Assembly (NCBI GenBank): GCA_030690945.1
Contig: JAUYFM010000007.1
Coordinates: 1 to 59,133 of the forward strand
Origin: Smithellaceae bacterium
Lineage (GTDB): Bacteria > Desulfobacterota > Syntrophia > Syntrophales > Smithellaceae
Reading direction: 5' to 3'
Length of the DNA stretch: 59,133 nucleotides
This document shows positions 1 through 9,440 of this stretch, one piece after another. The notes under the pieces are model-generated. The model did no database searches. It saw only the letters and a list, made by a program, of their open reading frames with translations, and was not told where the DNA came from. The stretch's first letter is position 1, and every line of letters starts with the position of its first letter. The position numbers were made by a program, and so were the translations under genes.

Positions 1-1
1 G

Positions 2-349
2 GGCGCTTTGGGCGAGGCGATTCAAGTGGCGATGCTGACACGCGGCATGAGCGAGGACACGGCATTGAAAATCCTGAGCCGGGCGATGGGTTCGACGATC
101 CTTTCCGCATCAACCTCCGTGCAGGAAGCGCTGGAGGGCTACAATGGACACGGGCTCTTCACCTATGTGCTGACCGAAGGATTGAAAGGCAAGGCGGATA
201 AAGGGAAGACCGGTTACATCAAGACCACGGATCTTGCCGATTATGTGGATAATGAAGTGCCCATCCTGGCGGAGAAGGTGTTCAAACGCGCCCAATATCC
301 GACCATCTCCATCAGCGGCCAGGCGTTTCCCATTGGTAAAGTGCAATGA
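2..349 (+). CDS. Caspase-like (peptidase C14) protein, C-terminal fragment
   Basis: The reading frame is already open at the window edge and ends at a TGA at 347-349, so only the last 115 residues of a longer protein are visible. They align throughout with the C-terminus of the caspase-like protein encoded at 920-4384: both share a VGS/MGS-x-SAS segment, an ALEGY-GHGLFTYVL block and a closing FPIGKV/FPIGRV tail. By comparison with that paralog, the catalytic Cys lies only a few residues before the edge, so neither catalytic residue can be seen. ALEGYNGHGLFTY is typical of the C14 fold in bacterial WD40-caspase proteins. It is the first of three tandem C14 genes. The TTG at position 8 is not the real start. 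Confidence 0.85.
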   Translation, partial: GALGEAIQVAMLTRGMSEDTALKILSRAMGSTILSASTSVQEALEGYNGHGLFTYVLTEGLKGKADKGKTGYIKTTDLADYVDNEVPILAEKVFKRAQYPTISISGQAFPIGKVQ

Positions 350-379
350 GGTGTTTTGTCGATAAAAAGGAAGGTTAAG

Positions 380-832
380 ATGAAAACCATAAAACGTTTT
401 GCAGGATTATTGTTGCTGCTTGCCTTGGGAATGTGTCTTTACTCCTGCATCGGACCGGTTCCGGTCGATGTGGTGATGATCGACAATGAATTGTATTTTG
501 TGCTGGAAGAAGAGCGGAATATTGCCGCGATCCAGGTGGCGGTTTTCAACGCTGGCAAGAAGATACAGGATGGGGAAACCATGTGGGCGCTGAATCACGA
601 TCTGGGCACTGAAGTGAAAAAAAGAAAATATCCAAATCTGAAACAGATAAAATACGGGCAGATATTGGATGAGTTTCCGCGCGTCATCGGACCGGCTCCA
701 TTAAAAAGAAATGTGGAATATTGGGTCGGCATGAACATGGGGGATAGATTTGCCGGAGAGGTCTTTATCATTAAGGACGATAATAAAGTTGTGATGCCCC
801 GTCGAAAAATTAAAGAGGGAAGTGTCAAATAA
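380..832 (+). CDS. Putative lipoprotein of unknown function
   Basis: This encodes a 150-residue exported protein. I chose the ATG at 380 over an upstream TTG at 356 because AAGGAAGG sits just before it and the product then begins with a clean signal peptide (KR, a Leu-rich core, then LYSC at about residues 18-21). LYSC is an imperfect lipobox, so lipidation on that Cys is likely but not certain. The mature part has no recognised domain; it is mixed alpha/beta in character with a basic C-terminus. It lies between two caspase-like genes on the same strand, 30 bases after the first, so co-transcription is plausible. Function is unknown. Confidence 0.7.
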   Translation: MKTIKRFAGLLLLLALGMCLYSCIGPVPVDVVMIDNELYFVLEEERNIAAIQVAVFNAGKKIQDGETMWALNHDLGTEVKKRKYPNLKQIKYGQILDEFPRVIGPAPLKRNVEYWVGMNMGDRFAGEVFIIKDDNKVVMPRRKIKEGSVK

Positions 833-919
833 CGGTCCGGGAAAGACGACAGGAAAACTAAAGAAAGGCCTTGGTAGCTTAACGGGGAAAGTATTTGATA
901 AGCTTTAAGAGGAGAAAAT

Positions 920-3900
920 ATGCTCAGATTTAAGTACCTGTGGCGCTCACTGTTCGCCTCGTTGGGAATGATCGTCATCCTGTCAGTAAGCCTTGTCTTT
1001 GCCGCTGAAAAGCTTGTTCCAGCCGCAAGTCAGCAGGGGCCGGAGATATTCCTTCAGCTTGGCCATAGTGCCTGGGTTCAAACCTTAGACATGTCCAAGG
1101 ACGGTAAATATTTATTGTCAGGCGCCTGGGGTGGTGCCGTCAAACTGTGGGATGTGCAGACCGGCCGAGAGATCCGTACCTTATCAGGACACAAATCCGC
1201 CCCCTCTCTGGCCTTCGCTCCCGATGGGCTTCACGCCGTTTCCTTTGAGGAGGGAGCGGACGGGGGAATCATCAGGTTGTGGGATCTGCCAAGCGGTCAT
1301 GAGATATACACCTTTACCAAGAAGGGACTCAGTCTTCTCATGCCACCCATAACTTTCGTGTCCAGAGGAAAGTACTTCATGATTGCCGATACACTCCGCC
1401 TGAAAGTGCATTTATGGGAAACCTCCACCGGACGCGAAATGGGAGGACTTGATCTGAAAGATGTCCGCACAGAAATGATCGCATCCCCTGATGGCCGCTT
1501 CGTCCTGACTCAGGAGCCGGGAGAGATGAGGCTTATGGGATATGTCTCGAAGCCGACGATGCTCTGGAACCTGCTGACCGGAAGGGTCATAAACGAATTC
1601 AAAAAGGATATTTCAAAGTTTAACTCCGCCTTTACGCCGGACGGCAGTCATGTCTTATCCTATAACGACAATAGTTTGGAATTGTGGGATGTTGCCACAA
1701 AAAGAGTGCTCTGGTTCGTGAAAGGGGGACATACCGGTTCCGTTGATTTCATCTCGATTGCCGATAACGGAGCCGTCGCTCTGACGGCAGGCAATGATGG
1801 AACGGTCAGGGTCTGGGATATAGCTACCGGACGAGTAGTTAAAGTTATTGCATCGCCCAGGGGATTCAAGCCAAACAAACTTTCGCCGGATGGCCGGAAA
1901 CTTCTTTTCGGGGATGGAGATGGAGGACATATTACCCTTAGCAAAACGGTTAAGCTATTCGACACAGTGACGGGCCAGGAAATAAAAACGCTGAAAAAAG
2001 ACGGGGCAATTCCTTTTAAAAACATGTCTTTTGCCCCTGACGGCCAAAGACTGTTGTTGATGCGTCTTGATGGAGGGGTTACCCTTTGGGATATAGCCAC
2101 TGATCGGGAGGTGCAACGCTTCGAAGGCAGAGGACAAACCATTACCAGTGTAAATTTTGCGCCGCGCAGGAACATTGCCGCCATCGTCGGGCGTAAAGAT
2201 GTAGCCCTCTGGGATATTGCGACCGGCGAGCGTGTTATGGTCCTGAAGGGTCACGGGCAGGATGTTTCATCCACAGCTTTCTCGCCCACAACGGACACCC
2301 TCGTTACGGGGAGCCTCGATACGACGCTGCGCTTCTGGGATCTCAAATCGGGCAAGGAGAAATTATCCGTACCCGGACATAACGGAGGGGTCCTCTCGGT
2401 GGCCTATTCGCCCGACGGGCGGTACCTGGCGTCGGCGGGAAATGATGCCCAAGTCAAGCTTCGGAACGGTTCAACCGGTGCGCTGCTGAAAACATTTACC
2501 GGGCACATTCAGGGGAAGGGGAGTGCTATCTACGGAGCCTTCAACGGGGTTTATGACGTCAGGTTCAGCCCGGACGGGAAAACGATTGCTTCTGCAGGGA
2601 CAGACGGCACCGCAAGATTGTGGGACATCGCAACCGGCAAAGAAATCAAGAGTCTGCGCGGGCACGACGGGAATGTGATTTCGGTTGCTTTTTCACCCGA
2701 TGGACGTTTTCTGGCATCGGGTGGCTACGATGGTACAGTCCGGCTATGGGATGCGAAGTCGGGAAAAGAACTGAAGGCGCTGAACAAGGATAATCATGAT
2801 GGGTCAGTCACATTTGTCGGTTATTCGCCTGACGGCAAATATGTCTTCGCTCGAGGGAAAGATGAGATCGTAAGGCTCTGGAGTGCAGAAAACGGGCAGG
2901 AGATCAAACAGTTTGCCGGCATGAGGACTCTCACGACAATGGTAGGTACTATGAATTCCGCCTCTGTTTCTCCCGACTCCCGTTACCTGCTCACCAATGA
3001 CGGCCCCGGGGCAGTGAGCCGTGTCTGGGATATTGCGGCAGGCAGGGAGATTACCCATCTCATCAGCTTCACCGACGGCGAATGGATTGCCATTACCCCG
3101 GAAGGCTATTTCAATGCTTCGCGAAACGGAGCAAAGCATCTCAATGTACGGGTTGGCAACCAAGTCTATGGCATCGATCAGTTTTATGCAAAGTTTTACC
3201 GGCCGGAGCTTGTCGCCCTGGCCCTGACCGGCAAGGCAATGCCCAAAGGCGAGTTGATTACGGATATTGCCGCTCAAAAACCCGCGCCCAAGGTTCAGAT
3301 TCTGTCACCGGTCGCCAACAGCTCCGTGGATCAGGATAGCGTTGCCGTTACGCTCAAGATTACGGACAGTGGCGGCGGAATCGGCAGCGTGAATATTTAT
3401 CTCAACGGCGCTCAGGTGGCCAATGATACGCGGGGCGTCATCGTCTTGGGCAAGGCAGCGGCCAACGAAAAGATACTGTCGTTTACTATTCCGCTCATCA
3501 AAGGGCAAAACGAAATTCGGGCCGTCGCTTTTAATGGTGAGAATTCCATGGAGTCGAATCCCGCCCGGATCAGCGTTATGTCCAGGGCCGTGTTGCGGAA
3601 ACCCGATCTCTATGCCCTGGTGATCGGCATCAATACTTACAAGAACCAATCCATTTCGTTGACCTACGCGGTTCCCGATGCCATCGCTTTTGCGGGGACG
3701 CTGCAGAAAGTTGTAACCCCTTTATTTGAAAAGGCGGATATCCGAACGCTGACGACGCCTGCTGCCACAACGAAAGAAGCCATCACCAAAGCCTTTGAGG
3801 AAATCCGGCAGTTGGTTAAGCCCAATGATCTTTTTATATTTTACAATGCTTCCCACGGCATGGTTGACGTGGTGAACGGCGAAGAGCAATATTTTTTACT

Positions 3901-4384
3901 GACGAGTAATGTCCGGCTCCTTTCCTCCCAGCATATCGGCAAAGATGCCCTGAGTCACAAAGACCTGGTGAGCCTGATCGGAAGCATCCCGGCGCAGAAG
4001 AAGCTGGTGATTCTCGACACCTGCAATGCCGGCAAAGGGGGCAAGGAAATCCAGATAGCCCTTCTGCAACAGACGAGAGGCCTCACCGACGCCACGGCGG
4101 TCAAGCTCCTGCAGCGGGCGGTCGGTTCCTCCGTCTTTTCCGCTTCTTCTGACACGCAACAGGCCCTGGAAGGGTATAAAGGACATGGCTTATTCACCTA
4201 TGTTCTCCTGGAAGGATTACAGGGGGAGGCGGACTTCAAGAAAGACGGATTCATTACCGTGAAGGGTCTTGCCCTGCATACAGAGGAGCGAGTGATGACG
4301 CTCTCCGAGGAAGTCTTCAAGCGTCAACAGAATCCGATGATCGAGACGGGTGCAAATGATTTTCCCATCGGGCGGGTGAAATGA
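920..4384 (+). CDS. Secreted WD40-repeat caspase-like protease (C14)
   Basis: A 1154-residue protein starts with a signal peptide (about residues 1-29, cleavage after VFA). About 15 WD-type beta-propeller blades follow to roughly residue 690, recognisable by repeated LWD-type strand ends such as VKLWDV, VRVWDIA and VRLWDAK; that is enough for two propellers. An Ig-like linker leads into a C-terminal peptidase C14 domain at about 900-1154. The dyad is visible: His979 in NASHG and Cys1035 in DTCNAG. In known bacterial proteins of this architecture the propeller is thought to bind partners and the caspase fold to cleave after basic residues; the target here is unknown. GAGGAG precedes the start. 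The stop overlaps the next reading frame, and a C14 paralog ends upstream. Confidence 0.92.
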   Translation: MLRFKYLWRSLFASLGMIVILSVSLVFAAEKLVPAASQQGPEIFLQLGHSAWVQTLDMSKDGKYLLSGAWGGAVKLWDVQTGREIRTLSGHKSAPSLAFAPDGLHAVSFEEGADGGIIRLWDLPSGHEIYTFTKKGLSLLMPPITFVSRGKYFMIADTLRLKVHLWETSTGREMGGLDLKDVRTEMIASPDGRFVLTQEPGEMRLMGYVSKPTMLWNLLTGRVINEFKKDISKFNSAFTPDGSHVLSYNDNSLELWDVATKRVLWFVKGGHTGSVDFISIADNGAVALTAGNDGTVRVWDIATGRVVKVIASPRGFKPNKLSPDGRKLLFGDGDGGHITLSKTVKLFDTVTGQEIKTLKKDGAIPFKNMSFAPDGQRLLLMRLDGGVTLWDIATDREVQRFEGRGQTITSVNFAPRRNIAAIVGRKDVALWDIATGERVMVLKGHGQDVSSTAFSPTTDTLVTGSLDTTLRFWDLKSGKEKLSVPGHNGGVLSVAYSPDGRYLASAGNDAQVKLRNGSTGALLKTFTGHIQGKGSAIYGAFNGVYDVRFSPDGKTIASAGTDGTARLWDIATGKEIKSLRGHDGNVISVAFSPDGRFLASGGYDGTVRLWDAKSGKELKALNKDNHDGSVTFVGYSPDGKYVFARGKDEIVRLWSAENGQEIKQFAGMRTLTTMVGTMNSASVSPDSRYLLTNDGPGAVSRVWDIAAGREITHLISFTDGEWIAITPEGYFNASRNGAKHLNVRVGNQVYGIDQFYAKFYRPELVALALTGKAMPKGELITDIAAQKPAPKVQILSPVANSSVDQDSVAVTLKITDSGGGIGSVNIYLNGAQVANDTRGVIVLGKAAANEKILSFTIPLIKGQNEIRAVAFNGENSMESNPARISVMSRAVLRKPDLYALVIGINTYKNQSISLTYAVPDAIAFAGTLQKVVTPLFEKADIRTLTTPAATTKEAITKAFEEIRQLVKPNDLFIFYNASHGMVDVVNGEEQYFLLTSNVRLLSSQHIGKDALSHKDLVSLIGSIPAQKKLVILDTCNAGKGGKEIQIALLQQTRGLTDATAVKLLQRAVGSSVFSASSDTQQALEGYKGHGLFTYVLLEGLQGEADFKKDGFITVKGLALHTEERVMTLSEEVFKRQQNPMIETGANDFPIGRVK

Positions 4385-4413
4385 CTTTTTTCAGTTCAGG
4401 TAAGGACATAAAA

Positions 4414-7400
4414 ATGGACAGCAAACGGTTGGGTATGATTCATAGTATCATTCTTCTTCTGCTTCTGGCATCAGCATCTGTTTGGGCGGCCGAGCGGGCG
4501 TCATTTGGCGTGATGATCGGGGCTGTTACGGCTGAATATGCGCAATTCATCGGTCTCACCACGCCGGAGGGCGCCTACGTCGTTTCGACATCAGCTGCAG
4601 GCGACCTGCGGCCCGGTGATGTCATTCTGAAGGTTGATGACAGGAATATCAGTGTGCCTGCTGATCTGCGAGAGGTCACAAAGCAATATCAGCCGGGTGA
4701 TCAGGTGCAGTTGCAGATTGCGCGGAGTAAGGAGCGCATCCAGATCAGCTACACCCTGAAGAGGGCTGCCGTTTCACAAGGTACGGTTCGTCCTGGTCAG
4801 CCAACCCGGGCTACGGTCGGATTAGGCTTTATCCCTACCATAGAAAGTGCGCGCTTTGAACAGGAGGTGTTGAAGTCTGACCAGCCGGTGCTGGCCTATT
4901 TCTATGCAAACTGGTGTGCACCCTGCAAAATGTACCTGCCGGTCCTGCAACAGACCATGGATCGGTATCCCGAGATTAAAATTGTCGGCATTGATGTCGA
5001 TAAAAGCGGTGATATCGTCGCTCATTATGGCATTTCCAGAGTTCTGCCAACCGTAATCCTGTTCAATGGTGGCAGGGAAGTTGACAAGTTTTCGGGTGGG
5101 GTGTCGCGTAAGCAGGTAGATGAACTGGTGGCAAAAACACGTAACGACAGCAACGAGATTGAAGTATTTCCTTCCGTCGGCAGGGGGGACTACATTGTGC
5201 AGGTTGCTTTTATCAAGAATAGTCCGTTGATTGCTGCCAGAGATGACGGTCAGAGGGTTTTTGTCTGGAATTATCAGCAGGGCGCTCTGGTGAGAACTTA
5301 TCGTGCAGCGGCAACAGGCTTGTCGCCCGATGGGGCCTATGCAGCCTTGACCGATAAGAAACGGACCGCCGTGCAGATTGTGGATATCGTGCAACAGCAG
5401 CAGAAAACCATCCAGACACAACAGTTTGTTGAAAAATTGGCGATATCACCGCTGGGCACTGTGGTTGCCAACTTCGGCGCAGACCAGAGCGGTCAATTCA
5501 GTGTCGACATCTGGAACCCGGCGAACAAGCTTATCAAATCCATTCCGGTGGACCATACAACCAATCCAAAGTCGGTGATGTTTGTCTTTTCGCCTGATGG
5601 CGCTCACTTTGCGCTTTCCACCTTGAACAAACTTGAACTGTTCTCCACAGAAAACTGGGTGTGCGAAACGGTTGTCCCGATGAAAGGTACAGCGGCGGTA
5701 TTGCAGTTTACGTCCGACAGCAAGGCCGTCTCGATCCCGGGGAAAGATGAAGGATTGATCGACCTGCAAGGAAAGACACAGCGGGGGTTTAACGGACGCG
5801 TGGTTATTGGCAGACCTGATGATCGTCTGTTTGTTGTGGGTGATGGCGATAACTCATTTCGTCTGGTGAGTGACCGGTCCTTCGGAAAGGGACTTCGTTT
5901 TGTCGGTCATCGGGCAGGAGTCACTGCGGCGGCGGTCGGCGATGCGGTTCCGTGGCTGGCCAGCGGCAGTCCAGATGGAACCGTCAGGTTGTGGGATCCG
6001 GCAACCGGCAGGGCGGTTGGGCAGTTTGTTGGCTTTGCCAATGGCGAATGGATTGTGATCACGCCGGAAGGATACTATAACTCCTCGGCCCGGGGTCATG
6101 AATACCTCAGCATCCGCCGCGGCAACAAGGTCTACGGTATTGACCAGTTTTATGATGTCTTTTACCGGCCTGACATTGTTTCGGCAAAGCTCAAAGGCGA
6201 GGATATTACGGGTCTGGTCACTCTGACGGTGGAAGAAGCGATCAAGAATCCTCCTCCGGCAGTCAAGTTTTCTACCGTTCCCAACCAGACCAGCGACCCA
6301 AAAGTGAAGGTCTGTTATCAGGTGCAAAGCACCGGTGGCGGTATTGGGGAAGTACGCTTGTTCCAGAATGGCAAATTAATCAAGTCCGACGGATTCTATC
6401 GCGATGTTGCGGCGCAGAGTACAGCGGCAACCATGAAGCTGGCTCAAGTAAACAGCAGGGCTGTTTATCAGGATATGCGCTCCCTGACCATCAGGGAGAA
6501 ACAGAGTCCCGGCGCTGTCGTTAACCGGGCAAAGGGTGAGTTAGTTGACGAATGCGTGGAGATGGAAACGATTGCCGGTGAGAACGAGATTAGTCTGACC
6601 GCCTTCAACGCCCCTAACACTGTGCAGAGCGTGATGGGCACAGCCCGTTTCATCTCTACCAGAGCGCCCGATGAACCACGGCTGTATATTCTGGCGGTCG
6701 GCATTGACCGGTATCGCGACGCTTCCATCAATTTGAAATACGCCGCCAAGGATGCCCGGGACTTCATCGCACAACTGTCAGACAAGGCTAAAACCATCTA
6801 TCATCCATCCAACATCCATTTGACCACCCTGGTCAATGAGCAGGCCGGTAAACCCAACATTCTGGCAGCCATCGATAAACTGGCCGCACAGGTGAAACAT
6901 GGCGACAGCTTCATTTTCTTCAACGCCTCCCACGGGTTGCTTTTGCAAAGCCAGTACTACATCGTCACCGGCAGTTTCGCAGGCTCTCTGGACAGAAGCG
7001 CAAGTCTGATCAGCTCCAATGAGATTGTTGAGATGTCCAAAAAGATCAAAGCCTTGTCGCAACTTTTTATTTTTGATACGTGCCATGCCGGTGGTGTTGA
7101 CACCATTGTCAGTGGCCTGTATGATGCTCGCATGTCCGTACTGGCTAAAAAGATGGGGCTGCACATCTATGCCTCGGCAGGCTCCGTCGAGACCGCTCTG
7201 GACGGCTATCAGGGCAACGGTTTATATACCCATTCTCTTTTGGAGGGATTGAAAAACGGCGAGGCGGTGGACAAAAACAAGAGCGGCATGGTAACGGTTA
7301 AAAGTCTGGGAATATACTCCAGGGAGATGACCGCAGAAATTTCCAATAAACTCGGCCATCCGCAAATACCAGTGATCATTAATTTTGGGAAGGACAGTTC

Positions 7401-7419
7401 GTTGTTCATTGTGCGCTAG
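4414..7419 (+). CDS. PDZ-thioredoxin-WD40-caspase fusion protein, exported
   Basis: From the ATG at 4414 (AGGTAAGGA eight bases upstream) the product has 1001 residues and a clear signal peptide. An in-frame ATG at 4381 overlaps the previous stop but would add an odd N-terminus. Domain order: PDZ (about 28-110, with the LRPGDVILKVDD core); thioredoxin (about 135-240) with Cys168-Ala-Pro-Cys171 in WCAPCK; a degenerate WD40 propeller (about 255-545, one clear VRLWDPATG blade); an Ig-like linker; and a C14 domain with His840 (NASHG) and Cys890 (DTCHAG). The thioredoxin active site is complete, so disulfide chemistry coupled to a periplasmic caspase-like protease is plausible. I do not recall this four-domain order as standard. 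It is the third C14 gene in a row. Confidence 0.9.
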   Translation: MDSKRLGMIHSIILLLLLASASVWAAERASFGVMIGAVTAEYAQFIGLTTPEGAYVVSTSAAGDLRPGDVILKVDDRNISVPADLREVTKQYQPGDQVQLQIARSKERIQISYTLKRAAVSQGTVRPGQPTRATVGLGFIPTIESARFEQEVLKSDQPVLAYFYANWCAPCKMYLPVLQQTMDRYPEIKIVGIDVDKSGDIVAHYGISRVLPTVILFNGGREVDKFSGGVSRKQVDELVAKTRNDSNEIEVFPSVGRGDYIVQVAFIKNSPLIAARDDGQRVFVWNYQQGALVRTYRAAATGLSPDGAYAALTDKKRTAVQIVDIVQQQQKTIQTQQFVEKLAISPLGTVVANFGADQSGQFSVDIWNPANKLIKSIPVDHTTNPKSVMFVFSPDGAHFALSTLNKLELFSTENWVCETVVPMKGTAAVLQFTSDSKAVSIPGKDEGLIDLQGKTQRGFNGRVVIGRPDDRLFVVGDGDNSFRLVSDRSFGKGLRFVGHRAGVTAAAVGDAVPWLASGSPDGTVRLWDPATGRAVGQFVGFANGEWIVITPEGYYNSSARGHEYLSIRRGNKVYGIDQFYDVFYRPDIVSAKLKGEDITGLVTLTVEEAIKNPPPAVKFSTVPNQTSDPKVKVCYQVQSTGGGIGEVRLFQNGKLIKSDGFYRDVAAQSTAATMKLAQVNSRAVYQDMRSLTIREKQSPGAVVNRAKGELVDECVEMETIAGENEISLTAFNAPNTVQSVMGTARFISTRAPDEPRLYILAVGIDRYRDASINLKYAAKDARDFIAQLSDKAKTIYHPSNIHLTTLVNEQAGKPNILAAIDKLAAQVKHGDSFIFFNASHGLLLQSQYYIVTGSFAGSLDRSASLISSNEIVEMSKKIKALSQLFIFDTCHAGGVDTIVSGLYDARMSVLAKKMGLHIYASAGSVETALDGYQGNGLYTHSLLEGLKNGEAVDKNKSGMVTVKSLGIYSREMTAEISNKLGHPQIPVIINFGKDSSLFIVR

Positions 7420-7528
7420 GCGTATTGTTTTCAAGAAGTTATTGTGGTACTTGCGAAAAATAAAAAATAATTTTGGAACTTTTGTCGTTGCAGATTTGTC
7501 AAAACAGAAAACAGGAGGGTTACATATT

Positions 7529-7750
7529 ATGGGTATTGGAATATACGAATTAATAGTTCTTTTTGTTATCATTAGCATTCTGGCGCTTCCGTTCTGGATT
7601 ATTTCATTGATTGATATCCTGAAAAGCAAGTTTGAAGGGAACGACAAGATCGTCTGGCTCCTTGTGCTCATCTTTTTAGGTATTCCGGGCATGATACTTT
7701 ATCGGGTTATCGGAAAGAAACAGAAGATCATCATTCAGGAGAAGAGGTAA
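7529..7750 (+). CDS. Small two-TM protein, PLDc_N-like
   Basis: This encodes 73 residues, starting at an ATG with GGAGG nine bases upstream. Two hydrophobic helices are joined by a short polar loop (DILKSKFEGNDK), followed by a WLLVLIFLGIPGMILY helix and a Lys-rich tail. This matches the stand-alone phospholipase D N-terminal (PLDc_N) membrane domain family, whose members are small inner-membrane proteins of unsettled role. It ends two bases before the next gene and probably shares its mRNA. Confidence 0.75.
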   Translation: MGIGIYELIVLFVIISILALPFWIISLIDILKSKFEGNDKIVWLLVLIFLGIPGMILYRVIGKKQKIIIQEKR

Positions 7751-7752
7751 AC

Positions 7753-8418
7753 ATGAAAATCAAATCAACGTGGATCACATTATGCATGATCGCTATTGTT
7801 GCCATGATGGGGACAACACTCGCCATAGCTGGACCCAACGGAATCGGCAAGGATGTTGAAAATCCTGATTATTACGGCCTCTTAAAAACATTAAAGAATA
7901 ACGATATGGATATTGATTTTCGAGCCCTGAGGCTTTCTTACACAAAAACTAAAAACTATAAGCCATACGGTGCTGATGACAAAGCAAAGGATGCGGCATT
8001 TGATGCCCTGAATAAAAAGAATTATGTGGAAGCCATAATAAAGGCCGAATCTGTTCTGGAGAAGAATTATGTTGATCTGGATATCCATCTATTATGCAGA
8101 ATTGCGTACAGGGAAATGGGGAATTCAGAAAAATACGCCTTTCATAATGCTGTTTTAAAAGGGCTTGTTGGTTCGTTATATGCCTCGGGCGACGGGCTGA
8201 CCCCGGAGCAGGCTATTGTCGTCATATCTGTTTCGGAAGAATATTTTCTTCTGAATGCAAACGGACTGAAAACGATTAATAGTAGTTCGGTGACGGCCAA
8301 TGGCCATCATTACGACAAGATGGATGTTGAGAATAAAAAGACTGCCGAAAAAACGGTTCTTTATTTTAATATTGATATCCCTTTCAGCTGGTTGAATAAA
8401 AGCCTTCAGAAAGAATAA
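7753..8418 (+). CDS. DUF4919-like exported protein
   Basis: A 221-residue protein with an N-terminal signal peptide (cleavage near AIA-GP). The body resembles DUF4919: YYGLLKTLKNNDMDIDF, then LRLSYTKTKNYKPYG, a helical A-rich repeat (TPR-like) in the middle, GDGLTPEQAIVVISVSEEY, and a YDKMDV / YFNIDIPF close. The family has no established function and is found in periplasmic or secreted proteins. The gene follows the small PLDc_N-like protein by two bases with GAGAAGAGG as ribosome site. The link to the neighbouring proteases is positional only. Confidence 0.72.
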   Translation: MKIKSTWITLCMIAIVAMMGTTLAIAGPNGIGKDVENPDYYGLLKTLKNNDMDIDFRALRLSYTKTKNYKPYGADDKAKDAAFDALNKKNYVEAIIKAESVLEKNYVDLDIHLLCRIAYREMGNSEKYAFHNAVLKGLVGSLYASGDGLTPEQAIVVISVSEEYFLLNANGLKTINSSSVTANGHHYDKMDVENKKTAEKTVLYFNIDIPFSWLNKSLQKE

Positions 8419-8517
8419 CCGGTGGAACGTTTGCTGATTATGATGATAGCAAGTCTTGGTAATTATGGACAGCGGCTTACGTAAAACTTTAACAGAAACA
8501 AGCTTTTGGAGGATAAA

Positions 8518-8964
8518 ATGAAAAAGTTGATAGCAATGAAATCTCTGGCCATGGTAACACTCCTTGTTGCGTTTCTATTTAGTTTTGAAGCTTTTGCCGA
8601 AGGATTTAAGGTGCAGGATGCTCAAAGAGGATATGTTACCAAAATTGTTACAGCTGAAAACGTAAAAGGTGTCGAAGTCAGCCTGTCAAAAGAAATAATT
8701 CGCGATGATTGCAATACACGCACGATCTCTCTATCTAATGTCCTGGTTTCAGGGGACGGCGATGGCTGGCATGACAAATATTTTTTTGATGCACAGATGA
8801 CACAGACAAAAATGTTCTGTCCTTTGGATAAACCGGTCAACGAGACGATCTACTCCAAACCGGTCTTTATTAAGTCGTTTGCAAACGAAAACGTGAATAA
8901 TAAAGTCGTGGTTTCAATGGTCATCCCGGATGGATATAAACTGGACGTGCGTGTGGTTAAGTGA
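8518..8964 (+). CDS. Secreted protein of unknown function
   Basis: A 148-residue protein. The start at 8518 is fixed by TTTTGGAGG just upstream. A signal peptide of about 28 residues ends at AFA. The mature part is beta-rich in pattern, with two Cys (in RDDCNTR and KMFCPLD) that could form one disulfide. No family is recognised. Its stop overlaps the GTG start of the Kunitz gene by four bases (GTGA), so the two are almost certainly translated together; it could be a partner or carrier of the inhibitor. Confidence 0.7.
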   Translation: MKKLIAMKSLAMVTLLVAFLFSFEAFAEGFKVQDAQRGYVTKIVTAENVKGVEVSLSKEIIRDDCNTRTISLSNVLVSGDGDGWHDKYFFDAQMTQTKMFCPLDKPVNETIYSKPVFIKSFANENVNNKVVVSMVIPDGYKLDVRVVK

Positions 8965-9332
8965 AGATAAAAGTATTCAGCATGGCGCTGCTCATCCTCT
9001 TTGCGCTGATGATTCAACCTGTGTGGCCCCATCACGCTGCGGTTGACATGGGCAGAATATATGCAAACGATGCACAAGCCAACGTATCTCCTCCCGCTAT
9101 TGGATATGCGGAGGAACACCAGGGCAGTCCGTGGATGTTTCCCATGGACGAGTTAATTAAAGACATGAAAGAAAGATGCGGTCTGAAGCCTGAAAAAGGC
9201 CCTTGCAAGGCCATTTATGATAAATACTATTTTGATCCTGAAAGTAGAAAATGCAAGAAATTTACCTGGGGCGGTTGCGATGGCGTTGTGCCGTTTGAGG
9301 TTGAAAAAGATTGCAGGGAGCTATGCCAGTGA
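8961..9332 (+). CDS. Kunitz/BPTI-type protease inhibitor, secreted
   Basis: This encodes 123 residues from a GTG start coupled to the previous stop. A signal peptide covers about residues 1-27. The C-terminal 50 residues are a textbook Kunitz domain: Cys73, 82, 98, 106, 118 and 122 with spacings 9, 16, 8, 12 and 4, against 9, 16, 8, 13 and 4 in bovine BPTI, plus the conserved GPC, YYFD and F-x-x-GGC blocks. The predicted reactive-site P1 residue is Lys83 followed by Ala, the same pair as BPTI, which suggests inhibition of trypsin-like proteases. Kunitz domains are mostly animal proteins and uncommon in bacteria. The next gene is a radical SAM maturase. Confidence 0.93.
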   Translation: MKIKVFSMALLILFALMIQPVWPHHAAVDMGRIYANDAQANVSPPAIGYAEEHQGSPWMFPMDELIKDMKERCGLKPEKGPCKAIYDKYYFDPESRKCKKFTWGGCDGVVPFEVEKDCRELCQ

Positions 9333-9440
9333 ATACAGGAAAGATAGTTGAGATGGACAAAGTGGGAACGTTTTAGCCTTTAGCTTTGTCTAATATTAAA
9401 AAGGAGACAACCAACTACAAGCAGAAAGGTAATTAGGTCC

